From an uncultured Bacteroidales bacterium (GTDB taxonomy: Bacteria; Bacteroidota; Bacteroidia; Bacteroidales; F082), in contig CALCYT010000047.1 in the NCBI GenBank assembly GCA_937906455.1, positions 1 through 64,000 of the forward strand: DNA of 64,000 nucleotides. Direction: 5' to 3'. Made by a program: the position numbers and the translations under genes. The stretch's first letter is position 1. The number at the start of each line of letters is the position of its first letter. The notes beneath the pieces were generated by a model. The model did not search any database and was not told the DNA's origin. It worked only from the letters and a program-made list of their open reading frames with translations. Below are positions 25,121-34,368 of this stretch, piece after piece.

Positions 25121-25128
25121 TAATTTTG
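25121..25128 (+). promoter_or_regulatory. valS -7 box
   Basis: TAATTTTG, an exact Bacteroidota -7 element. It predicts transcription from about 25135, which supports an ATG at 25138 or 25147 rather than the TTG at 25126 that overlaps the box. Confidence 0.7.
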
Positions 25129-25146
25129 CGCTTTAAAATGAAAAAT

Positions 25147-27774
25147 ATGGAATTGTCAAGTAAATACAGTCCGCAAACCACCGAAGAGAAATGGTACGAA
25201 CACTGGATTGAGAAGAATTATTTTCATTCGACACCTGATGAGCGTGAGCCTTATACCATAGTGATCCCGCCGCCGAATGTCACAGGAGTGCTTCACATGG
25301 GACACATGCTGAACAACACCATCCAGGATGTGCTGGTACGTCGTGCACGTATGCAGGGCAAGAACGCTTGCTGGGTGCCTGGCACCGACCATGCATCCAT
25401 CGCTACTGAGGCAAAAGTGGTGAACAAGCTGGCTCAGCAGGGTATCAAGAAGACCGATATCGGACGCGAGGAGTTCCTGAAACACGCTTGGGACTGGACA
25501 CACGAACACGGCGGCATCATACTGAAACAGCTTCGCAAACTCGGTGCCTCCTGCGACTGGCAACGTACCTCGTTCACCATGGACGAGATACGCTCAAAAA
25601 GCGTCATCCACGTGTTCTGCGACCTTTATAAAAAAGGCCTCATCTACCGAGGCGTGCGTATGGTCAACTGGGACCCGAAAGCCCTCACGGCACTCAGCGA
25701 CGAGGAAGTCGTTTATAAAGAGGAACATAGCAAGCTTTATTACCTTAGATATAAAATAGAAGGCGAAGACGGCTATGCAGTGGTGGCGACGACACGTCCT
25801 GAGACCATCATGGGCGACACGGCAATGTGTATCAACCCTAACGACCCGAAAAACCAACACCTGAAAGGCAAAAAAGTAATCGTCCCGTTGGTGAATCGCG
25901 TGATTCCGGTCATAGAAGACGAATACGTTGACATTGAGTTCGGAACCGGCTGTCTGAAGGTGACTCCGGCACATGATGTGAACGACTATATGCTCGGCGA
26001 GAAACATAACCTCCAGAGTATCAATATCTTCAATGACGACGCCACCATCAGTGAAGCTGCCGGCATGTATGTGGGAATGGACCGTGAAGCCGTCCGCAAA
26101 CAGATTGTCATAGACCTGAAAGAGGCCGACCTCTTGGAGAAAATAGAAGACTATAATAATAAGGTGGGGTATTCGGAGCGTACCAACGTCCCGATTGAGC
26201 CGAAGCTCTCTATGCAGTGGTTCCTCAAGATGGAACACCTCGCCAAGATAGCCCTCAAGCCCGTGGAAGACGGCGAGATATTGTTCTATCCAGCGAAATA
26301 TGTCAACCTCTACCGCCATTGGCTCGAAAACATCAAGGATTGGTGCATCAGCCGCCAGCTGTGGTGGGGACATCAGATTCCGGCATATTATCTGCCGGAA
26401 GGCGGCTACGTGGTGGCTGAATCCGACGAGGAAGCTCTCGCTCTTGCAAAAGAAAAGACAGGTAATAACAACCTGACACTCAACGATTTGCGTCGTGACG
26501 GCGACTGCCTCGACACATGGTTCAGCTCTTGGCTCTGGCCTCTCTCACTGTTCAACGGCATCCTCGACCCCAACAACGCAGAGTTTAAATATTACTACCC
26601 GACAAACGACCTCATCACGGCTCCCGACATCATCTTCTTCTGGGTCGCCAGAATGATTATGGCAGGCGAGGAGTACGAAGGAAAGGTGCCATTCCATAAA
26701 GTGTATTTCACCGGTATCGTACGCGACAAACTCGGACGTAAGATGTCGAAATCTCTCGGTAACTCGCCCGACCCGATAGAACTTATCGAGACCTACGGTG
26801 CCGACGGCGTGCGTATGGGTATGTTGCTCTCGGCTCCGGCAGGAAACGACATCCTGTTTGACGTGGCACTTTGTGAGCAGGGACGTAACTTCTGCAACAA
26901 GATTTGGAACGCCCTCCGCCTCGTGAAAGGATGGAATGTCGATGAAAATGCACCTCAGCCCGACACCGCAAAAATGGCTGTGAAATGGTTCGACGCGCGT
27001 TATAACCAGGTGCTGGCCGAGATGAACGACAACTTCGAGAAATACCGTCTCTCCGATGCCTTGATGGGTATCTACAAGCTCACTTGGGACGACTTCTGCT
27101 CGTGGTATCTCGAGATGGTGAAAGCCCCGATGGGACAGCCTGTCGATGGCGTGACTTACAGAGCCACAGTAACTTTCTTCGAGAACCTGATGAAGCTCCT
27201 GCATCCGTTCATGCCGTTTATCACTGAGGAGATTTATCATAACCTCGATGAAAGAAAAGAAGGCGACGACATCATCATAGCTCAACAGCCGAAACAGAAA
27301 GATGTTGACAATCAGGTGCTTGAGCTTTTCGATTTCACTATGGAAGTCATCAACAACATCCGTAAGATTCGTGCCGAGAAGAACATATCTTTCAAAGAGG
27401 CTATTGATCTAATCGTTATAGGCAATGATGGCGCAAAGAAAGACTTTGATTGTGTTATTGAGAAGTTAACCAACGTAAAATCAATAACTTATACAGCTGA
27501 GAAGCCGCATGACGCTTTCGGATTCATTGTGCGCTCGAAGGAATATTTCATTCCTGTCACCGACTCCGTTGACACTGAGGCCGAGCTTAAGAAACTTGAG
27601 GAAGAGCTGAAATACGCTCAAGGTTTCCTGAAGTCTGTCGAGGCGAAGCTCTCCAACGAGAAATTCGTCAACGGCGCGCCGGCCGCAGTCGTCGATAAGG
27701 AACGCAAGAAAAAATCCGATGCCGAGGCTAAGATAGCAGTACTCGAACAACAGATAAAATCAATGGGAAAATAA
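25147..27774 (+). CDS. valS: Valyl-tRNA synthetase
   Basis: Class I synthetase that charges tRNA-Val, 875 residues from the ATG at 25147 (ATG 25138 is possible). The HIGH motif is PPNVTGVLHMGHML, the editing domain lies at about 190-340, WCISRQLWWGHQIPAYY precedes the second half of the catalytic domain, and KMSKSLGNSPDP is the KMSKS loop. The C-terminal coiled coil (about 800-875, ELKKLEEELKYAQGFLKSVE) is typical of ValRS. Confidence 0.97.
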   Translation: MELSSKYSPQTTEEKWYEHWIEKNYFHSTPDEREPYTIVIPPPNVTGVLHMGHMLNNTIQDVLVRRARMQGKNACWVPGTDHASIATEAKVVNKLAQQGIKKTDIGREEFLKHAWDWTHEHGGIILKQLRKLGASCDWQRTSFTMDEIRSKSVIHVFCDLYKKGLIYRGVRMVNWDPKALTALSDEEVVYKEEHSKLYYLRYKIEGEDGYAVVATTRPETIMGDTAMCINPNDPKNQHLKGKKVIVPLVNRVIPVIEDEYVDIEFGTGCLKVTPAHDVNDYMLGEKHNLQSINIFNDDATISEAAGMYVGMDREAVRKQIVIDLKEADLLEKIEDYNNKVGYSERTNVPIEPKLSMQWFLKMEHLAKIALKPVEDGEILFYPAKYVNLYRHWLENIKDWCISRQLWWGHQIPAYYLPEGGYVVAESDEEALALAKEKTGNNNLTLNDLRRDGDCLDTWFSSWLWPLSLFNGILDPNNAEFKYYYPTNDLITAPDIIFFWVARMIMAGEEYEGKVPFHKVYFTGIVRDKLGRKMSKSLGNSPDPIELIETYGADGVRMGMLLSAPAGNDILFDVALCEQGRNFCNKIWNALRLVKGWNVDENAPQPDTAKMAVKWFDARYNQVLAEMNDNFEKYRLSDALMGIYKLTWDDFCSWYLEMVKAPMGQPVDGVTYRATVTFFENLMKLLHPFMPFITEEIYHNLDERKEGDDIIIAQQPKQKDVDNQVLELFDFTMEVINNIRKIRAEKNISFKEAIDLIVIGNDGAKKDFDCVIEKLTNVKSITYTAEKPHDAFGFIVRSKEYFIPVTDSVDTEAELKKLEEELKYAQGFLKSVEAKLSNEKFVNGAPAAVVDKERKKKSDAEAKIAVLEQQIKSMGK

Positions 27775-27796
27775 AAATTTTTCAGCATATAAATCT

Positions 27797-29371
27797 ATGA
27801 AGAAATCATTGTTTTTCACTTTAATCATTGTGCTTCTCGCTCCATTTGCCATGAACGCACAAGAATCCAAGGACATGTGGGACTTTGTCACATCGTTCAC
27901 AACATCAACAGGCCGTCAACATGGTGTGGTTTATGACGGCGAGTATATCTATACCGCCGCATGGGGCAAGTCATCGACAGTGCTTTCCATGTTTTACAAA
28001 TATGATTTGAACGGCAATCTCCTTGAGGAGTTCGACATCCCAGGCATCAATGAATCCAATTATGTACACGACATGACTTACGACGGACAATACGTATATG
28101 GTTGCGATGGTAGCACAGGCAACATCTGGTGCTTTGATTTACGCAATAAAACTCTGATAGGCTCAATACAGACAAGCTATCCGGAGCTTCGTTGCTGCAC
28201 TTACGACCCTGTGTATGATGCCTTTTGGGTCAACGGCAACAACACCGGCAGCCAGCCTAACCTTTATCTCGACATGCACCTTGTGAACCGCAATGGCGTG
28301 GTGCTCAAGTCGGCATCAACACACCCGCTGGGAGGCCATACCGTGAAAGGAACAGGCTATTTCACCGATGAGGATGGAGTGGCACATATCTTTATCTTCG
28401 CTGTACAAGGCTTCACAGCTCATGTCTTCGACTATTTAATCGAGGCCGACAGCATGGAGCCCGACTATATCTTCGATTTCGGCTCCACACCCGGTTATTC
28501 TGTCGCGGGTAGCGCAGGCGGTGCCTACATAGGCGAATGCGATGGCTCCGTATATTTCTTCGGCGATGTCGATCAAAGCCCTAACCTTATCGGAATATAT
28601 GCCTTGGGCGAGTACGAGCCTGTGGTGCCTACACCGCCTGAAGGAGACATTTCATTTGACTTCAACGACGGCATCATGCGCTGGAACACCATCGACGCCG
28701 ACAACGACGGATACTGCTGGGAGCTGCGTCGCAACTGGGGCAACACGGAAAACCCATATTGCGTGACGTCGGCATCATTCGATGACCTCACACAAACAGT
28801 ATTGTTCCCGGAAAATTATCTTGTAACACCTTATAAACTCGATTGCGAGAAGATTTCTTTCATCGCACAGGCACAAGACCAGTCACATCCGGCAGAGCAT
28901 TTCGGCGTGGCGGTGTCAACAGAAAGCGGCACCAACCCCGATGACTTCACCATAGTGTGGGAAGCAGAGCTGTCGGCTAAGACAGCAGGCAACTGGCACG
29001 CTTATAACGTTGACCTCAGAGACTATCAGGGACAAGATATCTACGTGGCTATAGTACACTTTAATTGTAGTAACCAATTCATGATGAATATCGACGACGT
29101 TATGCTTTATAGACAATATGACGATGTAATTGAAAACACAGCTGTCTCACTCAGCGTTTATCCTAATCCCTCAAGCGACAAGCTTATCGTTGAAAGCCGA
29201 GATATGGTCGAAAGATATGACATCTACAACGTCACAGGCGAGATGGTCGGAGGATCTCCGGTCAACACTACATCGTTTGAAGTGAATGTGAGTGGGCTTC
29301 CGGAAGGCGTTTACGTCATTAAAGTGGCAAGTGAAGGCTTGGTGCAGACTAAACGTTTTGTGAAGAAATGA
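27797..29371 (+). CDS. T9SS-secreted protein with choice-of-anchor J domain
   Basis: A 524-residue exported protein: signal peptide (1-21, ending AMNAQ), a propeller-like N-terminal half (DGEYIYTAAWGKSS, MTYDGQYVYGCDGSTGNIWCFD), a jelly-roll 'cleaved adhesin / choice-of-anchor J' domain (~285-435, ISFDFNDGIMRWNTIDAD, MMNIDDVMLYR), and a T9SS type A sorting domain (~445-524, SLSVYPNPSSDKLIVES, VYVIKVASEG). Probably surface-attached or released; ligand unknown. It starts 22 bases after valS. Confidence 0.88.
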   Translation: MKKSLFFTLIIVLLAPFAMNAQESKDMWDFVTSFTTSTGRQHGVVYDGEYIYTAAWGKSSTVLSMFYKYDLNGNLLEEFDIPGINESNYVHDMTYDGQYVYGCDGSTGNIWCFDLRNKTLIGSIQTSYPELRCCTYDPVYDAFWVNGNNTGSQPNLYLDMHLVNRNGVVLKSASTHPLGGHTVKGTGYFTDEDGVAHIFIFAVQGFTAHVFDYLIEADSMEPDYIFDFGSTPGYSVAGSAGGAYIGECDGSVYFFGDVDQSPNLIGIYALGEYEPVVPTPPEGDISFDFNDGIMRWNTIDADNDGYCWELRRNWGNTENPYCVTSASFDDLTQTVLFPENYLVTPYKLDCEKISFIAQAQDQSHPAEHFGVAVSTESGTNPDDFTIVWEAELSAKTAGNWHAYNVDLRDYQGQDIYVAIVHFNCSNQFMMNIDDVMLYRQYDDVIENTAVSLSVYPNPSSDKLIVESRDMVERYDIYNVTGEMVGGSPVNTTSFEVNVSGLPEGVYVIKVASEGLVQTKRFVKK

Positions 29372-29395
29372 GCATCAATCAATATTATCTGATTT

Positions 29396-30067
29396 TCATT
29401 CTTCCTCAACCAAAAACAACGCTATCTGCTTGATGCCTTGGGCACCGATGACTAACTGATTGTCTATTTCAGTGCTTCGGCTTACCCCACTGATTATCAC
29501 TGTTTCGGCAGGTTTGTCGGAACAGTGATTTTTCTTTATGAGATGCAGAGCGTCTTTCATGCTTGCCACAATCTGACTCGGCGAGGCGTAAACCAGCAAA
29601 ATGTCGGCATCGGAATATGCCGCCCGCGACCCCGCGCATTTGTCAGTAACCACGACGCTCCCGGTATGCGCTATCAGGCACTCGCAGTCGGTGATGCTCA
29701 CTGTTTTCTTGCGTTTTATGCTGTAGTCGTGGCATAACTTGATGTCGGAGTCTTTGAACACCTCTTCGATTTTTGGACTTGTGCTACACAGCGGGTCCCA
29801 TTGGTTCTCAACCACGAATTGTCGCATCGCCGCTAAGAAGTCGGCTCGGCTCTCGAAATAAATGAAGATGCCGCCGTTGTCTTTGAAACGCTCCACGAAG
29901 GTGAAGTCGGCACCGTCTTCTTCCTTGAACGGCGTCCATGTGTCGGCTTGCATGTTCACGTCGGAAAACATATTCTCGTCTTTCGCCATCACAGCCTCGC
30001 GCACCTTGGCGAGAATCTGCTCCTTGTTGGTGCGTTCACTGAGATTGCCGAACGGGAATACTTTCAT
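29396..30067 (-). CDS. LUD-domain protein
   Basis: A 223-residue protein of the LUD (LutB/LutC, DUF162) family, with TDCECLIAHTGSVVV, the Asp/Leu-rich strand DILLVYASPSQIV and VIISGVSRSTEIDNQLVIGAQG near the end. LutC-type members take part in lactate oxidation, but this one stands alone behind ftsH, an order seen in Bacteroidota, so the role is open. Two bases separate it from the ftsH stop, so it is in the rsfS-ftsH operon. Confidence 0.85.
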   Translation of the reverse strand: MKVFPFGNLSERTNKEQILAKVREAVMAKDENMFSDVNMQADTWTPFKEEDGADFTFVERFKDNGGIFIYFESRADFLAAMRQFVVENQWDPLCSTSPKIEEVFKDSDIKLCHDYSIKRKKTVSITDCECLIAHTGSVVVTDKCAGSRAAYSDADILLVYASPSQIVASMKDALHLIKKNHCSDKPAETVIISGVSRSTEIDNQLVIGAQGIKQIALFLVEEE

Positions 30068-30069
30068 GG

Positions 30070-32076
30070 TTATGCTATCGTGGTGTTTTCAGGATATTGA
30101 TTGCCGGGTTGTTCTTGTGTCGCCTCAGGCTTGTCGTCCTTGCGTCTGGAGAAAGAGCGCTCCTCGTGTTTCCACGGACGTTCACCAAAGATGTTGACGA
30201 GATCGTCGGTGAATATCACCTCTTTGTCGATGAGTTTCTCGGCGAGCTTGGTGAGACCTTCCTTATGCTCGTTGAGGATGCGCAGAGCCTCCTGATAGGC
30301 ACTCTCTATGAGCTTGCTCACCTCCGCGTCGATGGTCTCGGCGGTCTTCTCGCTGAACGGCTTTTGGAAGGAATATTCTTGCTGACCTGTTGAGTCATAA
30401 TAACTTACGTTGCCTATTTTCTCATCGAGACCATAGTACATCACCATGGCGTGAGCTTGCTTCGACACTTTTTCGAGGTCGTTCAACGCCCCTGTGGAGA
30501 TGTGTCCGAATATGATTTGCTCTGCGGCGCGGCCACCGAGTGTGGCAATCATCTCATGGTACATCTGCTCTTTGGTGGTTATCTGCCTCTCATCAGGCAG
30601 GTACCAGGCCGCGCCGAGTGCCTTGCCTCTCGGGACGATGGTAACCTTCACCAACGGGTGAGCGTGTTCGAGCATCCAGCTCGTGGTGGCATGTCCCGCC
30701 TCATGATATGCTATCACCTTTTTCTCGGAAGGCGTGATGACCGAGTTTTTCTTCTCCAAGCCGCCAACTATACGGTCGATGGCATCTAAAAAGTCTTGTT
30801 TGTCAATGTTTTCCTTGTTGCGACGCGCCGCTATCAACGCCGCCTCGTTGCACACGTTGGCGATGTCGGCACCGGAGAACCCCGGCGTTTGTTTGGCCAA
30901 AAACTCCTTATCAACATCGGAGCCAAGCTTCAACCCGCGCATGTGTACCCCGAAAATGTCACGCCGGCCGTTCAAGTCGGGTAGCTCAACGTAAATCTGA
31001 CGGTCGAAACGTCCTGCACGCATCAAAGCCTTGTCGAGTATGTCGGCGCGGTTGGTGGCGGCCAAAACGATGACACCGGAATTGGTGCCGAAGCCGTCCA
31101 TCTCGGTGAGCAGCTGATTCAGAGTGCTCTCACGCTCGTCGTTGCCCCCGCTGACGATGTTCTTGCCTCTCGCGCGACCGATGGCGTCGATTTCGTCAAT
31201 GAATATTATACATGGCGACTTGGACTTCGCCTGGCTGAAGAGGTCACGCACACGCGAGGCACCCACACCTACGAACATCTCCACGAAGTCGGAGCCTGAG
31301 ATGCTGAAGAACGGCACGTTGGCCTCGCCTGCCACCGACTTCGCGAGCAAGGTCTTGCCGGTGCCTGGAGGACCAACAAGCAACACTCCCTTTGGAATCT
31401 TGCCGCCTAAACGTGTGTATCGGTTTGGATTCTTCAGAAAATCAACGATTTCCATCACCTCTTCCTTCGCCTCTTCGAGACCTGCCACGTCTTTGAACGT
31501 CGTCTTGTTGTCCTTCTCCTGATCGTACAGCTGCGCCTTCGATTTCCCGATGTTGAAAATCTGTCCGCCGCCCATGCCTGCACCGTTGCCCATCCTGCGC
31601 ATAATCAGAACCCAGAAACCTAAGATTAACAACAAAGGCAATATCCAGCTGATGATTTCTCCGGTCCAGTTGTGCCGCTCCACCGGAATTACCTCCACAG
31701 GGTTGGAGAGACCTTCCTGAGCCTCGTCAACTTTGGCGTAAAGTCTTGATTCTGTTGTGTTTAACATGAAGTTGGGTTTCTTCCCGAATGCTTGGGATGT
31801 CTCGTTGGGGAAATATTTCTTCATGCCTTGATCGTTGAGGTAAATCTCAGCCGTCTTGCCGTTCACAAGCTCTATTTTCTCAATGTCACCGTCCTTGAGC
31901 ATCTTGGTCAGCTCGGTCATGGTGGTCTCCCTCACGCCGGAACTGCCGCCAAACACTATCGTCCCGATGAAAAACGCAATCAGTATGACGTAAACCCAAT
32001 AAAAACCGATTCTCTTTTTGGGCTTGTTGCCTTGGTTCCCTTTGAAATTCTGAAATGAATTCTGATTGTCTGCCAT
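30070..32076 (-). CDS. ftsH: ATP-dependent zinc metalloprotease FtsH
   Basis: Membrane-anchored AAA+ protease, 668 residues. Two transmembrane helices (about 26-45 and 136-156) flank a periplasmic domain. The AAA module has Walker A VGPPGTGKTLLAK, Walker B CIIFIDEIDAIGR and the second-region-of-homology ATNRADILDKALMRAGRFDRQ. The zinc site is HEAGH. Middle gene of rsfS-ftsH-LUD. Confidence 0.97.
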   Translation of the reverse strand: MADNQNSFQNFKGNQGNKPKKRIGFYWVYVILIAFFIGTIVFGGSSGVRETTMTELTKMLKDGDIEKIELVNGKTAEIYLNDQGMKKYFPNETSQAFGKKPNFMLNTTESRLYAKVDEAQEGLSNPVEVIPVERHNWTGEIISWILPLLLILGFWVLIMRRMGNGAGMGGGQIFNIGKSKAQLYDQEKDNKTTFKDVAGLEEAKEEVMEIVDFLKNPNRYTRLGGKIPKGVLLVGPPGTGKTLLAKSVAGEANVPFFSISGSDFVEMFVGVGASRVRDLFSQAKSKSPCIIFIDEIDAIGRARGKNIVSGGNDERESTLNQLLTEMDGFGTNSGVIVLAATNRADILDKALMRAGRFDRQIYVELPDLNGRRDIFGVHMRGLKLGSDVDKEFLAKQTPGFSGADIANVCNEAALIAARRNKENIDKQDFLDAIDRIVGGLEKKNSVITPSEKKVIAYHEAGHATTSWMLEHAHPLVKVTIVPRGKALGAAWYLPDERQITTKEQMYHEMIATLGGRAAEQIIFGHISTGALNDLEKVSKQAHAMVMYYGLDEKIGNVSYYDSTGQQEYSFQKPFSEKTAETIDAEVSKLIESAYQEALRILNEHKEGLTKLAEKLIDKEVIFTDDLVNIFGERPWKHEERSFSRRKDDKPEATQEQPGNQYPENTTIA

Positions 32077-32087
32077 AACAATTTTAA

Positions 32088-32459
32088 TTAATCCTCATAA
32101 ACTTTTCTCTCCGCATCGGCCCATAACTCCTCCAATCTGTAGAAATCACGCTTCTCCTGGAGAAAGACATGGACTACCACATCGATATAATCCAACAAAA
32201 TCCATTCCGAATTTTCAAAACCCTCCTCATGATATACATGCACATGGAGCTTGTTGCGCACATTGTCTATAATCTTTTCGGCTATGGCGTTGACCTGTGT
32301 CTTTGACTGGGCGTGGCAGATGACGAAATAATCGGTCACAGCCGAATGCAACTCTCTCAAATCCAATGATGTAACACCTTGCGCCTTGGCCTCCAACATC
32401 GTCTCAACGATGGTCGCGAGGACTTCTTCTGTATTGTCTTGTTCGTGTCTTACTCTCAT
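32088..32459 (-). CDS. rsfS: Ribosomal silencing factor RsfS
   Basis: Binds ribosomal protein L14 and blocks subunit joining in starvation. 123 residues with the family pattern: AQGVTSLDLRELHSAVTDYFVICHAQSKTQ, NSEWILLDYIDVVVHVF and FYRLEELWADA. The ATG at 32459 is chosen because an upstream in-frame ATG at 32489 lies before and overlaps the -7 box. First gene of the operon. Confidence 0.93.
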   Translation of the reverse strand: MRVRHEQDNTEEVLATIVETMLEAKAQGVTSLDLRELHSAVTDYFVICHAQSKTQVNAIAEKIIDNVRNKLHVHVYHEEGFENSEWILLDYIDVVVHVFLQEKRDFYRLEELWADAERKVYED

Positions 32460-32476
32460 GTAAACAAAAATTTCTG

Positions 32477-32484
32477 CAAAGATA
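32477..32484 (-). promoter_or_regulatory. rsfS operon -7 box
   Basis: TATCTTTG on the minus strand, with predicted transcription start about 11 bases before the rsfS ATG at 32459. Confidence 0.7.
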
Positions 32485-32529
32485 ATCATAAAATTTGATG
32501 CTTTTGATATGTATTTGATAAAAAATGTA

Positions 32530-32537
32530 TATTTTTG
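32530..32537 (+). promoter_or_regulatory. birA -7 box
   Basis: TATTTTTG, matching TAnnTTTG, with predicted start near 32544. It rules out the TTG at 32535 as a translation start. Confidence 0.65.
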
Positions 32538-32570
32538 CCCTTTCTTTACAAAAGACTGACATTTCAGAAG

Positions 32571-33347
32571 ATGACGATGAAAATTTTACGTTTTGACGAA
32601 ATTAATTCCACTAATGTTTATCTGTATGACAAAATGGCAGAAGGAACTGACATTTCCGATATGGTTGTCGTCGCGGCTCATCAGACGGCAGGTCGGGGAA
32701 TGGACAAAAATCGGTGGGAAAGCGAGGCGGGAAAGAATCTTCTTTTTAGTATGGCATTGAACGTCAATTATTTGGAAGCGGAAAATCAGTTTAAAATATC
32801 TCAGGCAGTGGCGGTGGCAATGGTTGAAACCCTCCAAAATTTCATTGATTCCGACAATTTTTTCATAAAATGGCCTAATGATATTTATTATGGTGACAAA
32901 AAACTCGCCGGCATGCTTATCCAAAACACCATCAATGCTCGCATGATGGGTGTCTCAATTATTGGTATTGGATTGAATGTCAATCAGATAAGATTTTCTG
33001 AAGATATACCGAATCCTATTTCTTTGAAGATGATAACAGGCGAGGGACATGACCTCGAAAATATTCTTAACCAATTAGTTGTCAATATAAAAAATGCCGT
33101 TGACGCTCTTCGTTATGAAGACAAACGCGATGAAGTCAACAATAAGTATATCAAGAAGTTGTATCGTTACCGTCAATGGGCGGAATATTTTTATCAAAAT
33201 CAAGTTAAAGAAATGATCATCAATGGTTTTGATAAATACGGACGACTCCTTCTTCAAGACAAGGAAGGAGCCGCTATAGTGTGTGACGTCAAAGAGTTAC
33301 AGTTTTTTCCGCCATCATATCGACAAGATTCTGAAGCGGACGTTTAG
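32571..33347 (+). CDS. birA: Biotin--[acetyl-CoA carboxylase] ligase
   Basis: Attaches biotin to the carrier domain of biotin-dependent carboxylases. 258 residues from the ATG at 32571 (another ATG at 32577). Motifs: AAHQTAGRGMDKNRWES (biotinyl-AMP loop) and FFIKWPNDIYYGDKKLAGMLI, with a short C-terminal SH3-like domain. There is no N-terminal DNA-binding domain, so no repressor role is expected. Its 3' end overlaps the convergent SRPBCC-like gene by 59 bases. Confidence 0.92.
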   Translation: MTMKILRFDEINSTNVYLYDKMAEGTDISDMVVVAAHQTAGRGMDKNRWESEAGKNLLFSMALNVNYLEAENQFKISQAVAVAMVETLQNFIDSDNFFIKWPNDIYYGDKKLAGMLIQNTINARMMGVSIIGIGLNVNQIRFSEDIPNPISLKMITGEGHDLENILNQLVVNIKNAVDALRYEDKRDEVNNKYIKKLYRYRQWAEYFYQNQVKEMIINGFDKYGRLLLQDKEGAAIVCDVKELQFFPPSYRQDSEADV

Positions 33348-33678
33348 CCATCATCGCCATGAGAGGGTTGAGGTCGGCGTCAATCTCATACATCACGCGG
33401 CATTGATTGCCCAATCCTGCTATCTTGATGCTTAAAGTGAATTGGAAAGGTGTCTTCCCGACAGGCACTAACTGCACTAAACTGTATGATATTCTTTGAC
33501 TTACATTCAAAGCAATGCTTCCCATACCTTGCACCGTGAACGAGAGGTTGTCTTCATCGGCTTTGACGTTGACAACCTGTTCGGGTAACAATGCCGGTAT
33601 GTTGCGCATGTCGCTGACGAGCATGAAGAAATCCCGCTCGCTCTTGCTGTTATCAACATATTCTGACTGAATCAACAT
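33289..33678 (-). CDS. SRPBCC-like protein downstream of pyrE
   Basis: A 129-residue protein whose alternating strands and the line KIAGLGNQCRVMYEIDADLNPLMAMM fit a START/SRPBCC lipid- or ligand-binding fold; the family call is tentative. It follows pyrE by 13 bases filled with AACTTTAA spacer repeats and is probably co-transcribed. The last 59 bases overlap birA on the other strand. Confidence 0.72.
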   Translation of the reverse strand: MLIQSEYVDNSKSERDFFMLVSDMRNIPALLPEQVVNVKADEDNLSFTVQGMGSIALNVSQRISYSLVQLVPVGKTPFQFTLSIKIAGLGNQCRVMYEIDADLNPLMAMMAKRPLQNLVDMMAEKTVTL

Positions 33679-33704
33679 AATTCTTTAAACTTTAAACTAA
33701 ATGG
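33679..33704 (-). repeat. Heptad spacer between pyrE and the SRPBCC-like gene
   Basis: On the minus strand GTTTAAAGTTTAAAG runs up to the ATG at 33678: two copies of a 7-base unit. Similar units precede the starts of rdgB and batE. Confidence 0.5.
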
Positions 33705-34342
33705 TCGTCAGACCATTTCTGCGGGTTCTTTCTCCATTCCATGAGCGAGAGCATCTGGTCGTCGCTGACGTAGTTCTCCTCAACGGCTTTTTGTATCAAA
33801 GCCTCGTAATTGCTGATGGTCACGAGGTCGCAGTCAGCTTTTTTGAATGCCTCGGCTGCCGCGTCAAGTTGATATGTGAATATTGCCATCATGCCTTTCA
33901 CATGTGCGCCTTTCTCACGCAGTGCCTCCACCGCCGCGAGACTCGACTTCCCGGTGGAGACGAGGTCTTCAATCACCACCACCGAAGCTCCTTGAGGCAC
34001 AATGCCTTCAACTTGGTTGTTCAAGCCATGCGACTTCGCCTCCGAGCGCACATAGCAGAAAGGAAGACCAAGCTCCTGGGCGACCAAAGCACCTTGCGGG
34101 ATGCCGCCGGTGGCGACACCTGCAATCAAATCGGGCTTGCCGAAACGCTCGATACACATCTTCGAGAACGACTCCCTGATGAACGTCCTGATCTCCGGAA
34201 ATGACAGCGTTATGCGGTTGTCACAATAAATCGGTGACTTTAATCCGCTCGCCCATGTAAAAGGATTTGCAGGATTCAATTTTATTGCTTTAATTTGCAA
34301 AAGAAAATTAGCTAACAATAAAGCGGTGTCTTTTTCGTTCAT
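33692..34342 (-). CDS. pyrE: Orotate phosphoribosyltransferase
   Basis: Converts orotate and PRPP to OMP in pyrimidine synthesis. 216 residues. The PRPP-binding loop is VVVIEDLVSTGKSSLAAV, and LIAGVATGGIPQGALVAQELGLPFCYVRSEAKSHG carries the PRPP/orotate contact residues. A -7 box sits at 34361-34368. Confidence 0.95.
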   Translation of the reverse strand: MNEKDTALLLANFLLQIKAIKLNPANPFTWASGLKSPIYCDNRITLSFPEIRTFIRESFSKMCIERFGKPDLIAGVATGGIPQGALVAQELGLPFCYVRSEAKSHGLNNQVEGIVPQGASVVVIEDLVSTGKSSLAAVEALREKGAHVKGMMAIFTYQLDAAAEAFKKADCDLVTISNYEALIQKAVEENYVSDDQMLSLMEWRKNPQKWSDDHLV

Positions 34343-34360
34343 ATCTTAACAAATTTTCTG

Positions 34361-34368
34361 CAAATGTA
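34361..34368 (-). promoter_or_regulatory. pyrE -7 box
   Basis: TACATTTG on the minus strand fits TAnnTTTG. Predicted transcription start is near 34354, about 12 bases before the pyrE ATG. The box overlaps the first codons of the divergent Nudix gene. Confidence 0.6.

Noticed and set aside
29396..30067. Lactate utilisation operon (lutABC)
   Set aside because: Only the single LUD protein is present; its neighbours are ftsH and rsfS.
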